Assembly (NCBI GenBank): GCA_020846195.1
Contig: JADLEJ010000049.1
Span: forward strand, 95,254-159,253
DNA length: 64,000 bases
From: Nitrospira sp.
GTDB lineage: Bacteria > Nitrospirota > Nitrospiria > Nitrospirales > Nitrospiraceae
Direction of reading: 5' to 3'
Made by a program: the position numbers and the translations under genes. Shown piece after piece: positions 1 through 9,411 of this stretch (position 1 is its first letter; each line of letters starts with the position of its first letter). The notes beneath the pieces are model-generated. The model searched no databases. It had not been told where the DNA came from and worked only from the letters and a program-made list of their open reading frames with translations.

Positions 1-72
1 AGTCGCGACACAGGCTCTTGACGGCAGACGCTAAAGTCCGGTACTGCGAGACCGATAGAACAGGTAGATCGC

Positions 73-101
73 GACTCGGGCAGTGTCGAGTCTGCTATAC
101 T
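73..101 (+). promoter_or_regulatory. Candidate extended -10 promoter
   Basis: A TATACT hexamer at 96-101 is preceded by TG at 93-94, which makes an extended -10 element about 40 bases ahead of the first gene. No good -35 hexamer is visible near position 73, which is usual for extended -10 promoters. It would drive the three coupled genes between 140 and 2066. This is a pattern match only. Confidence 0.4.
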
Positions 102-139
102 GAGACTGCGCGTCTTCAGATTACTCGATGAGGTGGAGC

Positions 140-706
140 ATGGGGACAGCGGTTCCTCCACAACATCCTCTCCGGCAGCTCTTCGGGGTTCTGACCGAAC
201 GGAGCTTCACCGAACATCTCGGATGGCCCGATCTCAATGTCGCGGGCTACGTCTCTAATCTCCTTGTCGATTTTACCCACACCGATCAGTTGTATAAGAT
301 TCGCACCAAGCAGGATCAGCCGGTCGATACGGTGATGGATCTGCTGTTTGAGTCCGAAGTGATGCTGGAGGCCCAATCCTTCGAACGCGAGCGTGAGGTG
401 CACCGGCATATCGGGGACTTCACCCTGTTTATGGCTGGGCTGTTCCCGGAATATTTACGGCGGCTGAAAACCGCCGGGTTGATCTATCACAAGGATTTTC
501 TCGTGGACTATATGAAAACCGGCAAGCGCTCGTATGGCATCGTGGCTGAATTCGGCGCGCATGGAGCCGAGATCGATCCGCCGTTGTTCCGCAAGCTCTC
601 CGATAATTTTGAGCTCTGCGTCACCGGGCTCGGGTTTGTCCGGTCCGATCTCGAGCGCATGAGCGATCCCGCCTACCAGCGTGTGAAGGGTCTGTTGCTC
701 AATTGA
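140..706 (+). CDS. Conserved hypothetical protein
   Basis: I do not recognise this 188-residue soluble protein. It has no signal peptide, membrane segment or metal motif. The middle (about residues 60-130) is charged and probably helical, and the C-terminal part reads like an alpha/beta fold. The frame stays open from ATG 128, but ATG 140 is preceded at the right distance by a purine-rich AGGTGGA and is the better start. Its TGA overlaps the TTG start of the asparaginase-like gene, so the two are translationally coupled and probably cotranscribed. Function unknown. Confidence 0.75.
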   Translation: MGTAVPPQHPLRQLFGVLTERSFTEHLGWPDLNVAGYVSNLLVDFTHTDQLYKIRTKQDQPVDTVMDLLFESEVMLEAQSFEREREVHRHIGDFTLFMAGLFPEYLRRLKTAGLIYHKDFLVDYMKTGKRSYGIVAEFGAHGAEIDPPLFRKLSDNFELCVTGLGFVRSDLERMSDPAYQRVKGLLLN

Positions 707-1638
707 AATCGTCCCGTCCCGTCCTCCTCGTCCATGGCGGTGCCGGTCTTCGCCGCATGACCGCGGCTCAGGCCGGGTGTCTCACTGCCGCCTTGGAAAT
801 CGGCTACCATCTGTTAGATCGCGGCGTGCCAGCGCTCACGGCTGTCGAGCAGGCAATCCGTGTGTTAGAGCAGAGCAGGCTGTTCAATGCCGGCCGAGGT
901 TCCCATGTGCAGCTCGACGGCGTGCGGCGCATGGATGCGTCTATTATGGAAGGGCGGGATTTGCAGGCTGGGGCGGTCGCCTCGATTGAAGGCATTGTCC
1001 ATCCGATTTCAGCTGCGCGGTTGGTGATGGAGCAGACAACGCATGTCTTGCTCGTCGGGAAGCCTGCGTCGGCGTTTGCCCGGCATTGTAAGTTGGAACG
1101 GCAGCCGCGCCGCCCCTCCGGCCAGGCTGCGCGAACCTCGACGATGACGAAGGCCTGGTCTCCAAAAACGCTGGCGCTTTACCGGGCGATGATGGCGAGC
1201 GGACCGGTGTTGCGGAAGCGAGCCGGGAAGGAGACTGTTGGCGCGGTGGCGTTGGATCGAACGGGGACGGTGGCAGCCGGCGCATCCACTGGCGGCATCG
1301 ATATGATGCTGCCGGGGCGCGTCGGCGATACGCCGATTATCGGCTGCGGGGTCTATGCCGATAATGACAGCGGCGCGGTGTCGATGACTGGATTAGGCGA
1401 GGGGATTATCCGCATTGCGGTGGCAAAAGAAATCTGCGATCGCCTGGCCCGTGGCGAACGACCTGGCGCAGCGGCGGCGCAGGTGCTGAAGAAATTGGTC
1501 CAACGAATCGACGGCGCCGCGGGTTCTTTGGTGCTCGCTCCAGACGGCCGATTCGTCATTACCCATGTCACGCCGCGCATGACAGCCGGTTGGTGGAATG
1601 GGAAGGGGCGGCCCACGGTGGGGGATTGCTTTCGATGA
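703..1638 (+). CDS. Isoaspartyl peptidase / L-asparaginase, Ntn-hydrolase
   Basis: Plant-type asparaginase family: the precursor cuts itself into alpha and beta chains, and the new N-terminal threonine hydrolyses isoaspartyl dipeptides or L-asparagine in the cytoplasm. Visible hallmarks are the LLVHGGAG start, FNAGRGS near residue 61, MDASIMEG near 77, and GKETVGAVALD, whose Thr178 is the predicted nucleophile, followed by ASTGG. At 311 residues the length is normal. The stretch just before Thr178 is basic and lacks the usual His-Gly-Thr sequence, having Lys-Glu-Thr instead. The start is TTG at 703, overlapping the upstream stop. It overlaps the VOC gene by an ATGA. Confidence 0.85.
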   Translation: MKSSRPVLLVHGGAGLRRMTAAQAGCLTAALEIGYHLLDRGVPALTAVEQAIRVLEQSRLFNAGRGSHVQLDGVRRMDASIMEGRDLQAGAVASIEGIVHPISAARLVMEQTTHVLLVGKPASAFARHCKLERQPRRPSGQAARTSTMTKAWSPKTLALYRAMMASGPVLRKRAGKETVGAVALDRTGTVAAGASTGGIDMMLPGRVGDTPIIGCGVYADNDSGAVSMTGLGEGIIRIAVAKEICDRLARGERPGAAAAQVLKKLVQRIDGAAGSLVLAPDGRFVITHVTPRMTAGWWNGKGRPTVGDCFR

Positions 1639-2066
1639 GCCGCAGTCTTTTTCACCTCGCCTTTCCTGTTCACGATCTTGCCGCCACAAAATATTTCTAT
1701 GTCGAAGGGCTTGGCTGTACGCTCGGGCGCGAATCGTCAAGCGCCATCACATTAGGATTGGCCGGGAACCAGCTGGTCGGGCATCGCGAGTCGGACGAGG
1801 TTCCGGTGCAGCGAGGGATTTATCCGCGCCACTTCGGACTGGTCTTTCTTGATCGATCGGACTGGGAGTCATTAGCCGAAAGAGCCTGCTGTCAGGGTCT
1901 TCGGTTTTATCAACAGCCGCGCGTGAGATTTTCCGGCACGCGCATCGAACATCGCACGTTTTTCCTTGAAGACCCGTCTGGCAATCTGCTCGAGTTCAAA
2001 CACTACACTCATGAGTCGGCAATTTTCGGCGAGCGAGATCTCTCCACCGTTGGCGATCCCGAGTAA
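1635..2066 (+). CDS. VOC (glyoxalase/dioxygenase-fold) family protein
   Basis: A 143-residue vicinal-oxygen-chelate protein. The N-terminal half carries FHLAFPVHDLAATKYFYVEGLG, and the C-terminal half ends with FFLEDPSGNLLEFKHY, which holds the typical metal-ligand Glu; His near residue 9 and His near 64 are other likely ligands. Such proteins act as dioxygenases, lyases or isomerases and the substrate cannot be told from sequence. I place the start at ATG 1635, which shares an ATGA with the asparaginase stop; the frame is open further upstream but that part only shadows the asparaginase gene. Confidence 0.85.
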   Translation: MSRSLFHLAFPVHDLAATKYFYVEGLGCTLGRESSSAITLGLAGNQLVGHRESDEVPVQRGIYPRHFGLVFLDRSDWESLAERACCQGLRFYQQPRVRFSGTRIEHRTFFLEDPSGNLLEFKHYTHESAIFGERDLSTVGDPE

Positions 2067-2099
2067 AACGGTCTTTGCCGAATAGGCCTTCGTCTCGCC

Positions 2100-2834
2100 T
2101 CAGTGTGCTGGAGAAGAGGTGGGAATTCTATTCATGCCTTTCAGGATGCGCTGATGGCGTTTATGCAAGAACGCCGTTTTTCGGAGCGGGTCGTAACGGC
2201 GCGGCGATGGCAGAATGGCGGCCAGCCAGGCCGCCTCTTCTGCGGTGAGATCTTGAGCAGATTTCCCAAAATGATGGCGCGCCGCCGCTTCGGCGCCGTA
2301 TACGCCGTTTCCCCATTCCGCGACATTCAGATACAGCTCGAGGATCCGTCCCTTGGTCAGATGGTGTTCCAGCGATCTGGTGATCAGTGCCTCGCGGGCT
2401 TTCCGCAAGAGTGAGCGTTCGGTCGAGAGATAGAGGTTCTTCGCCAGTTGCTGGGTGATCGTACTGCCGCCTCGTTTCAGTTCTCCGGCTTCGAGATTGT
2501 GGATCGCCGCATCCTTGATTCCCTCCCAATCGAATCCTTCGTGAATGAAAAACGACGCATCCTCGGCTGCCACGGCGGCATGCTGCAGATGGCGGGAGAT
2601 GCGGGAGAGGGGAACCCAGGACCATTGCCGGGGGACCGGTTTCCGCAGGCTTTGGGCGAGGGCCTGCCGATGTTCCATTAGCGCCGTCGGGCCTGGGTTG
2701 GTCTTGGCGAGAAGCGCCACATCAGGCAGCGTCAGCAGCCAGGTTAACGCCAGGAGGCCGAGCGGGACTCCGGCGAGCAAGGCCGTCCAGAGCAGTATCC
2801 GAGCGAGGGTTTGCTGTGTCTTGGCCTTGGGCAT
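2100..2834 (-). CDS. mtgA: Monofunctional peptidoglycan glycosyltransferase
   Basis: MtgA polymerises lipid II into glycan strands at the inner membrane. The 244-residue protein has one N-terminal membrane helix (about residues 11-35), then GT51 motifs: AAVAAEDASFFIHEGFDW with the catalytic Glu, GGSTITQQLAKNLYLS, KGRILELYLN and GVYGAEAAARHHFGK. No transpeptidase domain follows, which separates it from class A PBPs. It is divergent from engB, with about 80 bases between the two starts, which must hold both promoters. Confidence 0.95.
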   Translation of the reverse strand: MPKAKTQQTLARILLWTALLAGVPLGLLALTWLLTLPDVALLAKTNPGPTALMEHRQALAQSLRKPVPRQWSWVPLSRISRHLQHAAVAAEDASFFIHEGFDWEGIKDAAIHNLEAGELKRGGSTITQQLAKNLYLSTERSLLRKAREALITRSLEHHLTKGRILELYLNVAEWGNGVYGAEAAARHHFGKSAQDLTAEEAAWLAAILPSPRRYDPLRKTAFLHKRHQRILKGMNRIPTSSPAH

Positions 2835-2914
2835 AGAAGGGGGGTGTTACTCGCCCGTCATTCTGCTACTGTGTGGAGACGAACGACGGTACGCCACGGG
2901 ATTGCATCATCGCT

Positions 2915-3517
2915 ATGAAAATTCTTTCATCTGAGTTTATCAAAAGTTGCGCGTCGGCAGAACAGTTTCCTCAGGGGGAGTTGCCGGAGATTGCCGTTGC
3001 GGGACGGTCGAATGTCGGGAAGTCCTCGCTGATTCATTCATTGCTCCATCGGCGAGGGCTGGCCAAAGTCAGCCGGACACCCGGAAAAACCAGGGCAGTG
3101 AATCTGTTTCAGATTGCCACCTCGGACCCAGGGCTGGCGAAATTGTATCTGGTGGATCTTCCGGGCTATGGATATGCGAAGGTCTCCAAGTCCATGCGTG
3201 CGGAATGGGGGCCTCTGATCGAATCCTATGTGGCCGAGCAGCCCTCGTTGATTGCGGTTGTCTTGTTAGTGGAATGCCGGGTGGTCACAGAGCAGGATTG
3301 CCAGACCGTGGCCTGGCTGCGGTCGATCGGGCGCGAGCCGGTCATTGTGGCGACCAAAGTCGACAAGCTCAGACCGAGCGAGCGAGTGCGGACGCTTCGT
3401 CAGACTCACCGCGATCTCGGGTTGCCGGAAGGGCAGCAGCTCATCCCCTATTCAGTGGTGACGGGGGAGGGGCGGGATCACCTATGGGGGGTGCTGCGGG
3501 ATCTCGTCAAAACTTGA
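2915..3517 (+). CDS. engB: Ribosome biogenesis GTP-binding protein EngB/YsxC
   Basis: A 200-residue TRAFAC GTPase needed for large-subunit ribosome assembly. It shows the P-loop GRSNVGKSS, the switch sequence KTRAVNLF, the G3 DLPGYGYAKVS typical of EngB, and G4 TKVDKL. ATG 2915 gives the standard start (MKILSSEFIKS); a frame extension to 2873 adds 14 residues that are not typical of the family. The last 11 bases overlap the end of the convergent surA-like gene. Confidence 0.95.
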   Translation: MKILSSEFIKSCASAEQFPQGELPEIAVAGRSNVGKSSLIHSLLHRRGLAKVSRTPGKTRAVNLFQIATSDPGLAKLYLVDLPGYGYAKVSKSMRAEWGPLIESYVAEQPSLIAVVLLVECRVVTEQDCQTVAWLRSIGREPVIVATKVDKLRPSERVRTLRQTHRDLGLPEGQQLIPYSVVTGEGRDHLWGVLRDLVKT

Positions 3518-4466
3518 TTTCGATGTAGGCTTTGTTTTTCAGATTGACCAGCCAGGATTGAAAGACGTCTTCGCTCTTTTGCTGAAATACCAGCGACTGG
3601 ATTTCAAATTTCACTTCATCGAATGGGCGGAATTGCTTCGGAGTTCTGTCGTCGATCCGGACGATGTGATAGCCCTCTGAGGTTTCGACGATGTCGGAGA
3701 CTCCGCCAGGCACTAACGGCGCGATCGTGCGTTCAATGGCCGGGAGCAGTTCCCCCTGCCTGACTAGCCCAAGCCGGCCTCCGCGCGAGGCGTTCGGCCC
3801 ATCTGAGTAGCGCAGCGCGGCATCCTCGAATTTTTCGCCGCGCTTCAATTCCGCCATCACGATCCGGGCTTTTTCCAACGCTTCCGCGGCTCCGTCGGCC
3901 GAGCGGGGCTGAATCAAAATCTGGCTCAGGGTATATTCTTCGGGAAGCGCGAAACGCGTCTGGTGCTCGTTATAGTACCGCTTCATTTCCGCGTTCCCGA
4001 CCATGATGCCGCTTCGGACTTCACGGTCGACGACCTTGAGAAGCGTCAGCTGATCGCGCACGTTTCTCACGCTCAGCGGGTCTTTTTCGTCGACCGCCTC
4101 GCCTTGCTGTTTCATCTGCTGGATGGCTTGCTTCACTTCCTGGTCGGAGACATCCACGTTCTTGGTTGCGGCTTCTTGCAGTTGCAGCCGCCGCTCGATC
4201 ATTTTCGTCAGGGCCATGTATTCGGCCGTCTTCAGCCGCTGGTCCAATTCGTCGCCATGGTATTGCCGGCGAATGCGCTCTTGTTCGGGGGCCAGCTCGC
4301 GCTTGACGTCGGATTGCATGATGAGGTCGGTATTCACCACCGCTACAATTCGATCCTCCACCTGGGGAGCGGAGAAGGCCGAGGGGGCCGGCCTAAGCCA
4401 GGGCAGGGTGAGCAACAGCCCGAGCGCGACACGGGTGATTATGCGGGAAGCCGAATTCAGCTGCAC
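3507..4466 (-). CDS. SurA-like periplasmic peptidyl-prolyl isomerase/chaperone
   Basis: A 319-residue secreted protein with a signal peptide ending near residue 33, a SurA-type N-terminal segment (VEDRIVAVVNTDLIMQSDV) and one parvulin domain at about residues 175-275 (EEYTLSQILIQ, RYSDGPNASRGGRLGLV, SEGYHIVRIDD). E. coli SurA has two parvulin domains; this has one. It is likely an outer-membrane-protein chaperone in the periplasm. It is the last gene of a minus-strand run rfaE2-mfd-parvulin lipoprotein-this gene, 83 bases after its neighbour. Confidence 0.88.
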   Translation of the reverse strand: MQLNSASRIITRVALGLLLTLPWLRPAPSAFSAPQVEDRIVAVVNTDLIMQSDVKRELAPEQERIRRQYHGDELDQRLKTAEYMALTKMIERRLQLQEAATKNVDVSDQEVKQAIQQMKQQGEAVDEKDPLSVRNVRDQLTLLKVVDREVRSGIMVGNAEMKRYYNEHQTRFALPEEYTLSQILIQPRSADGAAEALEKARIVMAELKRGEKFEDAALRYSDGPNASRGGRLGLVRQGELLPAIERTIAPLVPGGVSDIVETSEGYHIVRIDDRTPKQFRPFDEVKFEIQSLVFQQKSEDVFQSWLVNLKNKAYIEIKF

Positions 4467-4549
4467 GGATACAGTGCTCCTCGATGAGTGCGGGGCAGAC
4501 CGGCGGATTGTACACGAAATGAGGGGTTTGGAGGAGACTGACCTGTAGG

Positions 4550-5422
4550 CTACGGCCGCCCGGCGTCTTCGTCGGTGATGTAGCGTGAGGCATCGGCCAG
4601 GCGGACCGACGCCTTGGCTCGGATATCCGCAATGACTTCTTCGAACTGTTTCCGGCGTTTGTCTGCCAGCAATTCTTGACGCAGCCGTTCCCGGGTGGCG
4701 AGATCCGCCTGAATGGTCTCTTTTTCCAGCGGACTGACCTTCACGAGGTAATAACCCGCATCGGTCTTGACGGGCTCGCTGATCACGCCGTGCCTGAGCG
4801 TTTGGACGATGGCATCGACGTCGGGATTGAGGAGGCCTTTCCGATAGGGGCCGAGATCGCCGCCTTTGGCTTTGGTCTTGTCGTCGATGGAATAGCGCTG
4901 AGCGAACTTGGCGAAATCCCCACCGGCTTCGATCTGTTTCTTCAGATCTTTGGCCGCCGGATAATTATTCAGCAACATTTGCGAGACTTGGACTTTGAGC
5001 GGAGCCAGCAGCTGGTGGGCGTGCTTTTCGTAGTAAGCATCCAACTCGGCCTGGGAGAGCTCGACTTTGGCCTTGAGGCGGTCTTTCAGGAGTTCGTCCA
5101 GCACGAGTTGCTCTTTGTAGCGTTGCGCGCGGTCGCGAATCGCATCGTTCTGATCCAGCCCTTGGAGGCGGGCTTCCTGCATCAGCAGTTCGCGGGTGAT
5201 CAATTCATCGAGAAACCGCCGTTTGCCGCCGTCCTTGTCGTACCGGCCGCGAGTGGCGTCCGAGAGTTCGTTCCACCGAACATCGAACTCGTATTGCGTG
5301 ATCGCGCGGCCATTGACGAGCGCCAGGACCGGCTCCTCTTGCGGCGGGGTGCAGCCGGGTAGCACCCACAAGGAGCCTGACAACAGAGCGGCGAAGGCGA
5401 GTGACGAGCGAAAGTTGTGCAT
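4550..5422 (-). CDS. Parvulin-type peptidyl-prolyl isomerase lipoprotein
   Basis: A 290-residue lipoprotein: signal peptide with lipobox LPGC, lipidated Cys24 when translation starts at ATG 5422. The N-terminal half is helical (ALVNGRAITQYEFDVRW), followed by a parvulin domain at about 145-240 (KVQVSQMLLNN, RYSIDDKTKAKGGDLGPY, DAGYYLVKVS). It should fold envelope proteins from the periplasmic face of a membrane, like PrsA in function. It sits between mfd and the surA-like gene, so the window has two paralogous foldases side by side. The frame runs 10 codons further upstream, but 5422 gives a proper signal peptide. Confidence 0.88.
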   Translation of the reverse strand: MHNFRSSLAFAALLSGSLWVLPGCTPPQEEPVLALVNGRAITQYEFDVRWNELSDATRGRYDKDGGKRRFLDELITRELLMQEARLQGLDQNDAIRDRAQRYKEQLVLDELLKDRLKAKVELSQAELDAYYEKHAHQLLAPLKVQVSQMLLNNYPAAKDLKKQIEAGGDFAKFAQRYSIDDKTKAKGGDLGPYRKGLLNPDVDAIVQTLRHGVISEPVKTDAGYYLVKVSPLEKETIQADLATRERLRQELLADKRRKQFEEVIADIRAKASVRLADASRYITDEDAGRP

Positions 5423-5484
5423 GAGCGATGGTCTATTTCCAGTCAGTGCCACGGCGCAACGTAGTTCACGCGCCCGATTTCAAG

Positions 5485-8400
5485 CTAGGTCGTTGATTTG
5501 TTGGTATCACAGTGACCCAGGCTTTGCAAGGTTGTGTTGAGTTCCGCAAAGGTCGAACCCCAGTCGTCATGCGGCATCTGGATCTCGAATGCCTGCGGCG
5601 AGAGGAAGCGCAGCCGCTTTTTCAGCCGGTCCATCATGGCATGGACGGCCGGTTCTGGAATCGCGGCCTTGGGTCCGAGCGTGACGATGGCCGATTGGTG
5701 GGAGACTTCAATGGCCGTGATATGGAGCAGTTTCGCCAACACCCGCAGTTGCATCACTTCCAGAAGCCGCTCCACCGGTTCAGGCGGAAGTCCGTAGCGG
5801 TCTTGGATTTCCCCATGGAGGAGCGCCAGCTCGCCGACTTGCTTGCAGGCGGTCAAGCGCTTGTAGAGCGAAAGCCGGTGGTGCGGATCCTCCACGTAGG
5901 TTTCGGGAATGAACGCCGAGACCGGCATGCGCAGGGTGGGATCAGGCTCCTCCTCGACCGCATGTCCCTTGAGGCGTTGCACGGCTTCCTCAACCATCCT
6001 GAGATAGAGATCCAGCCCGATAGCGGCGATGTGACCGGACTGCGCTTTGCCCAGCAGATTCCCGGCCCCGCGAATCTCGAGGTCGGCCGCGGCGATGCGG
6101 AAACCCGATCCCAATTCCGTAAACTGCTGAATCGCCATCAGCCGCTTCTGTGCATCCTCGGTGAGCCGGCCCTCGTCGGGAATGAGCAGGTAGGCGTAGG
6201 CCTGCTCTCCGCCGCGGCCTACGCGACCGCGCAGCTGATAGAGCTGCGCCAGGCCGAACGTGTCGGCCCGGTTGACGATGATCGTATTGGCGTTCGGCAC
6301 GTCGATGCCCGACTGAATGATGGCCGAGGCGATGAGCACATCGACCTCGTGCTTGACGAATTTCAGCATCACCGCTTCGAGCAGCTTGGGATCCATCTGC
6401 CCGTGGGCCATCACCATCCGCGCCTCTGGAACCAGTTGCTGGAGCCAGGCGCCGGTGGCGGACATGGTTTCCACCCGGTTATGGACGAAATAAATCTGGC
6501 CGCCGCGCCCCAGCTCGCGCAGGATCGCATCGCGCACAGCCTTGTCGCTGGATTTGATGACCGCCGTGCGAATCGCCAGCCGGCTGGCCGGCGGCGTATC
6601 GATGATCGACAGGTCCCGCACGCTGGCCATCGCCATCTGAAGCGTGCGCGGGATCGGCGTGGCGGTGAGAGTCAGCACATCGACCTGGGTCCGCAGTTGC
6701 TTCAGCCGTTCCTTATGCTTGACTCCGAACCACTGCTCTTCGTCGATGATGACGAGGCCGAGATTGTGGAACACCACGCTTTTCTGCAGCAGCCGGTGGG
6801 TGCCGATGATCACATCGATGACGCCCGCGGCAAGATCGCTCAGCGTGGCCTTGGTGTCTTTCGGAGACTGCATGCGGGAGAGCACCGCAACTTTCGTCGG
6901 GAAGGGCGCAAACCGCTCGGCGAAATTTTCATAATGTTGATGGGCAAGCAGCGTCGTCGGCACGAGGACGGCCACCTGGCGTCCGCTTTCGATAGCCTTG
7001 AAGGCTGCCCGCATGGCTACTTCCGTCTTGCCATAACCGACGTCACCGCAGACCAGCCGGTCCATCGGTTTTCCTGACTCCAGATCCCTGGCGATGTCTT
7101 GGATCGCCTTGAGCTGATCCGGCGTCTCTTCATATTCGAACGCCGCCTCGAACTCGTGATACAGCGTGCCGGCCGTGCCGTACCCGGCCCGTTTGACCAG
7201 CTCGCGGTTCGCGTAGAGATCGATGAGATCCTGAGCCATCTCTTCGATATCTTTTTTGACCCGTGCCGTGGTTTTGGCCCAGCTGGTGCCGCCCAGGCGG
7301 TCGAGCCGGGGCACATGCCCGTCGGCGCCGCTGTAGCGCTGGACCTGGCTGAGACGGTCGAGCGGCACGTAGAGCGTGTCGGCCCCGGCAAATTCCAGGA
7401 TCAGAAAATCGCTCTCCACATCCTGCACCGTCAGCCGCTTGAGACCGAGATACCGGCCGATGCCATGTTGCACGTGGACGACATAGTCGCCCACATTCAG
7501 GTCTTCCAGAGAGGACAGGAACGTCGCCGTTTTGCTTTTCGGCTGGGTTTTATGGCGCGTGCCTTTCGCGAACAGTTCTTCTTCAGTCAGGAGGGCGAGC
7601 TGAAAGATTTCCGACAACCATCCGGCGGATAAGTCGCCATGCACAACCGCGATCGGCGGTTTGCCGCTCTCCCGCTTGGTCCAAGCCGCCGGGGACCATT
7701 CCATGGCCGGCAGGTCATGTTCCCGGAGCAAGGCGAGCAACCGCTCGACTTGTCCGCGGCTGCGCGCGATCAGCACCACGCGATGGCCATCGCGCAATCG
7801 ATCGAGGATAGACAGGGTCTGGTTGAACGGGGTTCCGCGAATCCCCAGGCCCGCGCTGGCTGGGATCTGCGCCGGGAACGGCACGACCGGATTCCAGCTG
7901 TCGTCGGATGGAGTCAGCGGCTCCAGGGCTATCGTTGACCAGCCGGCCGCGCCGATTTCGATTTCATCCCAGGTTTGAAAGAGCCGTTCAGGGCTGGGAT
8001 AGGGATTGGCCGCGTCCCGCTCTCCATGCCGGAGATAGCTGTCCTCGATCTTGGACCACAGCGTGGCGCAGGTCGCCTGGAGCGCGGCGGGCTGGTCGAA
8101 GATGAGGATCGGCTCTTTCGACAGGTAATCGAAGAGCGTGCTCATCTGGGGATAGAGGTCCGGCGCGCGCCATTCCGCATCCGGCGCGATCGGCGCCGCG
8201 GCTTCCGGGCTGTCTTCCGGACGGAGGTATTCCCGCGCCGGCAGGATCGCGGCGTCATCGATCTGGCGGATCGAGGTTTGCGTCGCCGCGTCGAAGAGCC
8301 GGAGCGCTTCGATCGAATCGCCCAGGAACTCGACGCGGAGCGGGTCGGCGTAGGCGGTTGAAAAAATATCCACCAGGCCGCCGCGGATGCTGAACTCGCC

Positions 8401-8940
8401 GGGAATCTCCACGACCGACACGCGCCGATAGCCGAGCCGCAGCAGTTTGGCCAGCAGCGTGTCGCGCTCGACAGTCCCGTTGCGTGTCAGTTGCAGGGTG
8501 GCGTGAGCCCAGGTGTCCTTCGGCAGGAGGCGGTGCATCAAGGCCGCGACCGAGGTGACGAGGGTCGTATTCGGGCTGGATTGCAGGCGGTGGAGCGTCT
8601 GCATGCGATGCGCCACCAGGCCGATATGAGGCGCCGTGGCTTCGTAGGGCAGCGTTTCCCATTGAGGGAACAGTGTTAGCCGGTCGCTTGGAATGCCGAT
8701 GAGCCGGTGGCAGAACTGGAGGTCGTCGAAAAGGCGCTCCGCCGATTCATTGCTGGCTGTAACGATAATCCAGGGGCGGTTCCGGAGAGAGGCCAATGAG
8801 GGTGCCTGCGCCAGGCTGGTGAGCACGAACGCTGCGGTCGATCCGTGCAAACCCGTGACGCAGGGCCGCGCCGAGGTCTGCTTGAGGGCGGACACAAGCG
8901 GGGCGAGCCATTCATCTGCGGGGGAGGGTGGATGTGACAC
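5485..8940 (-). CDS. mfd: Transcription-repair coupling factor Mfd
   Basis: An ATP-driven DNA translocase that removes RNA polymerase stalled at lesions and recruits UvrA. The 1151 residues are full length. In order: UvrB-like N-terminal module, RNA-polymerase-interacting CarD-like domain (GDYVVHVQHGIGRYLG), Walker A GDVGYGKTEVAMRAAFK, DEEQ box (IIDEEQWFGV), TATPIPRTLQMA, helicase lobe 2 (QLRGRVGRGGEQAYAYLL) and C-terminal TRCF domain. The start lies 3 bases after the rfaE2 stop. The opposite strand has a long open frame caused by GC-rich codon bias. Confidence 0.97.
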   Translation of the reverse strand: MSHPPSPADEWLAPLVSALKQTSARPCVTGLHGSTAAFVLTSLAQAPSLASLRNRPWIIVTASNESAERLFDDLQFCHRLIGIPSDRLTLFPQWETLPYEATAPHIGLVAHRMQTLHRLQSSPNTTLVTSVAALMHRLLPKDTWAHATLQLTRNGTVERDTLLAKLLRLGYRRVSVVEIPGEFSIRGGLVDIFSTAYADPLRVEFLGDSIEALRLFDAATQTSIRQIDDAAILPAREYLRPEDSPEAAAPIAPDAEWRAPDLYPQMSTLFDYLSKEPILIFDQPAALQATCATLWSKIEDSYLRHGERDAANPYPSPERLFQTWDEIEIGAAGWSTIALEPLTPSDDSWNPVVPFPAQIPASAGLGIRGTPFNQTLSILDRLRDGHRVVLIARSRGQVERLLALLREHDLPAMEWSPAAWTKRESGKPPIAVVHGDLSAGWLSEIFQLALLTEEELFAKGTRHKTQPKSKTATFLSSLEDLNVGDYVVHVQHGIGRYLGLKRLTVQDVESDFLILEFAGADTLYVPLDRLSQVQRYSGADGHVPRLDRLGGTSWAKTTARVKKDIEEMAQDLIDLYANRELVKRAGYGTAGTLYHEFEAAFEYEETPDQLKAIQDIARDLESGKPMDRLVCGDVGYGKTEVAMRAAFKAIESGRQVAVLVPTTLLAHQHYENFAERFAPFPTKVAVLSRMQSPKDTKATLSDLAAGVIDVIIGTHRLLQKSVVFHNLGLVIIDEEQWFGVKHKERLKQLRTQVDVLTLTATPIPRTLQMAMASVRDLSIIDTPPASRLAIRTAVIKSSDKAVRDAILRELGRGGQIYFVHNRVETMSATGAWLQQLVPEARMVMAHGQMDPKLLEAVMLKFVKHEVDVLIASAIIQSGIDVPNANTIIVNRADTFGLAQLYQLRGRVGRGGEQAYAYLLIPDEGRLTEDAQKRLMAIQQFTELGSGFRIAAADLEIRGAGNLLGKAQSGHIAAIGLDLYLRMVEEAVQRLKGHAVEEEPDPTLRMPVSAFIPETYVEDPHHRLSLYKRLTACKQVGELALLHGEIQDRYGLPPEPVERLLEVMQLRVLAKLLHITAIEVSHQSAIVTLGPKAAIPEPAVHAMMDRLKKRLRFLSPQAFEIQMPHDDWGSTFAELNTTLQSLGHCDTNKSTT

Positions 8941-8943
8941 AGA

Positions 8944-9411
8944 TCAGGTTGAGGTCGAGCGAATACGGTGAATCAATGCCGTGGTGGAAAACCCGGGAAC
9001 CAGGGGAATGGTTTGGACCCTGCCGCCGCGCGCCTCCACCACGTCCCGTCCGATAATGCGATCCAGAGACCAGTCGCCGCCTTTCACCAGTACGTCCGGT
9101 TGCACGGCGGTGATGAGCGCCTTGGGGTCGGGTTCGGAGAATAAGACGACAAAATCGACACAGCCTAAGGCCGCCAGCACTTCCGCTCGCTGCACTTCCG
9201 GGACGATCGGCCTGTCCGGCGCTTTGTCCAGGCTGCGGACAGAAGCGTCGGTGTTGACTCCGACCACCAGAAGATCTCCCAGTGCCTTGGCGGCCTGTAG
9301 ATAGCGGGTATGGCCGATATGCATGAGATCGAAGCAGCCGTTGGTGAACACAATACGGGAGCCGTGAGCCCGCAGGGGCTGGAGCTGCTCAACCAGTTGT
9401 TCTTTGGTCAT
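8944..9411 (-). CDS. rfaE2: D-glycero-beta-D-manno-heptose 1-phosphate adenylyltransferase
   Basis: Transfers AMP to heptose-1-phosphate, giving ADP-heptose for the LPS core. The 155 residues match a stand-alone C-terminal half of E. coli HldE: FTNGCFDLMHIGHTRYL carries the HxGH nucleotidyltransferase motif, followed by VVGVNTDASVRSLD and VKGGDWSLDRIIG. The kinase half is not present in this window, but gmhA for an earlier step lies at 17969-18547. Start ATG 9411 or 9426 are both possible; an extension to 9672 would run into the divergent kinase gene and is unlikely. Confidence 0.92.
   Translation of the reverse strand: MTKEQLVEQLQPLRAHGSRIVFTNGCFDLMHIGHTRYLQAAKALGDLLVVGVNTDASVRSLDKAPDRPIVPEVQRAEVLAALGCVDFVVLFSEPDPKALITAVQPDVLVKGGDWSLDRIIGRDVVEARGGRVQTIPLVPGFSTTALIHRIRSTST

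Noticed and set aside
5512..7077. Long open frame (521 codons) antisense to mfd
   Set aside because: It lies wholly inside mfd and has repetitive Arg/His/Gly composition typical of a GC-rich shadow frame.
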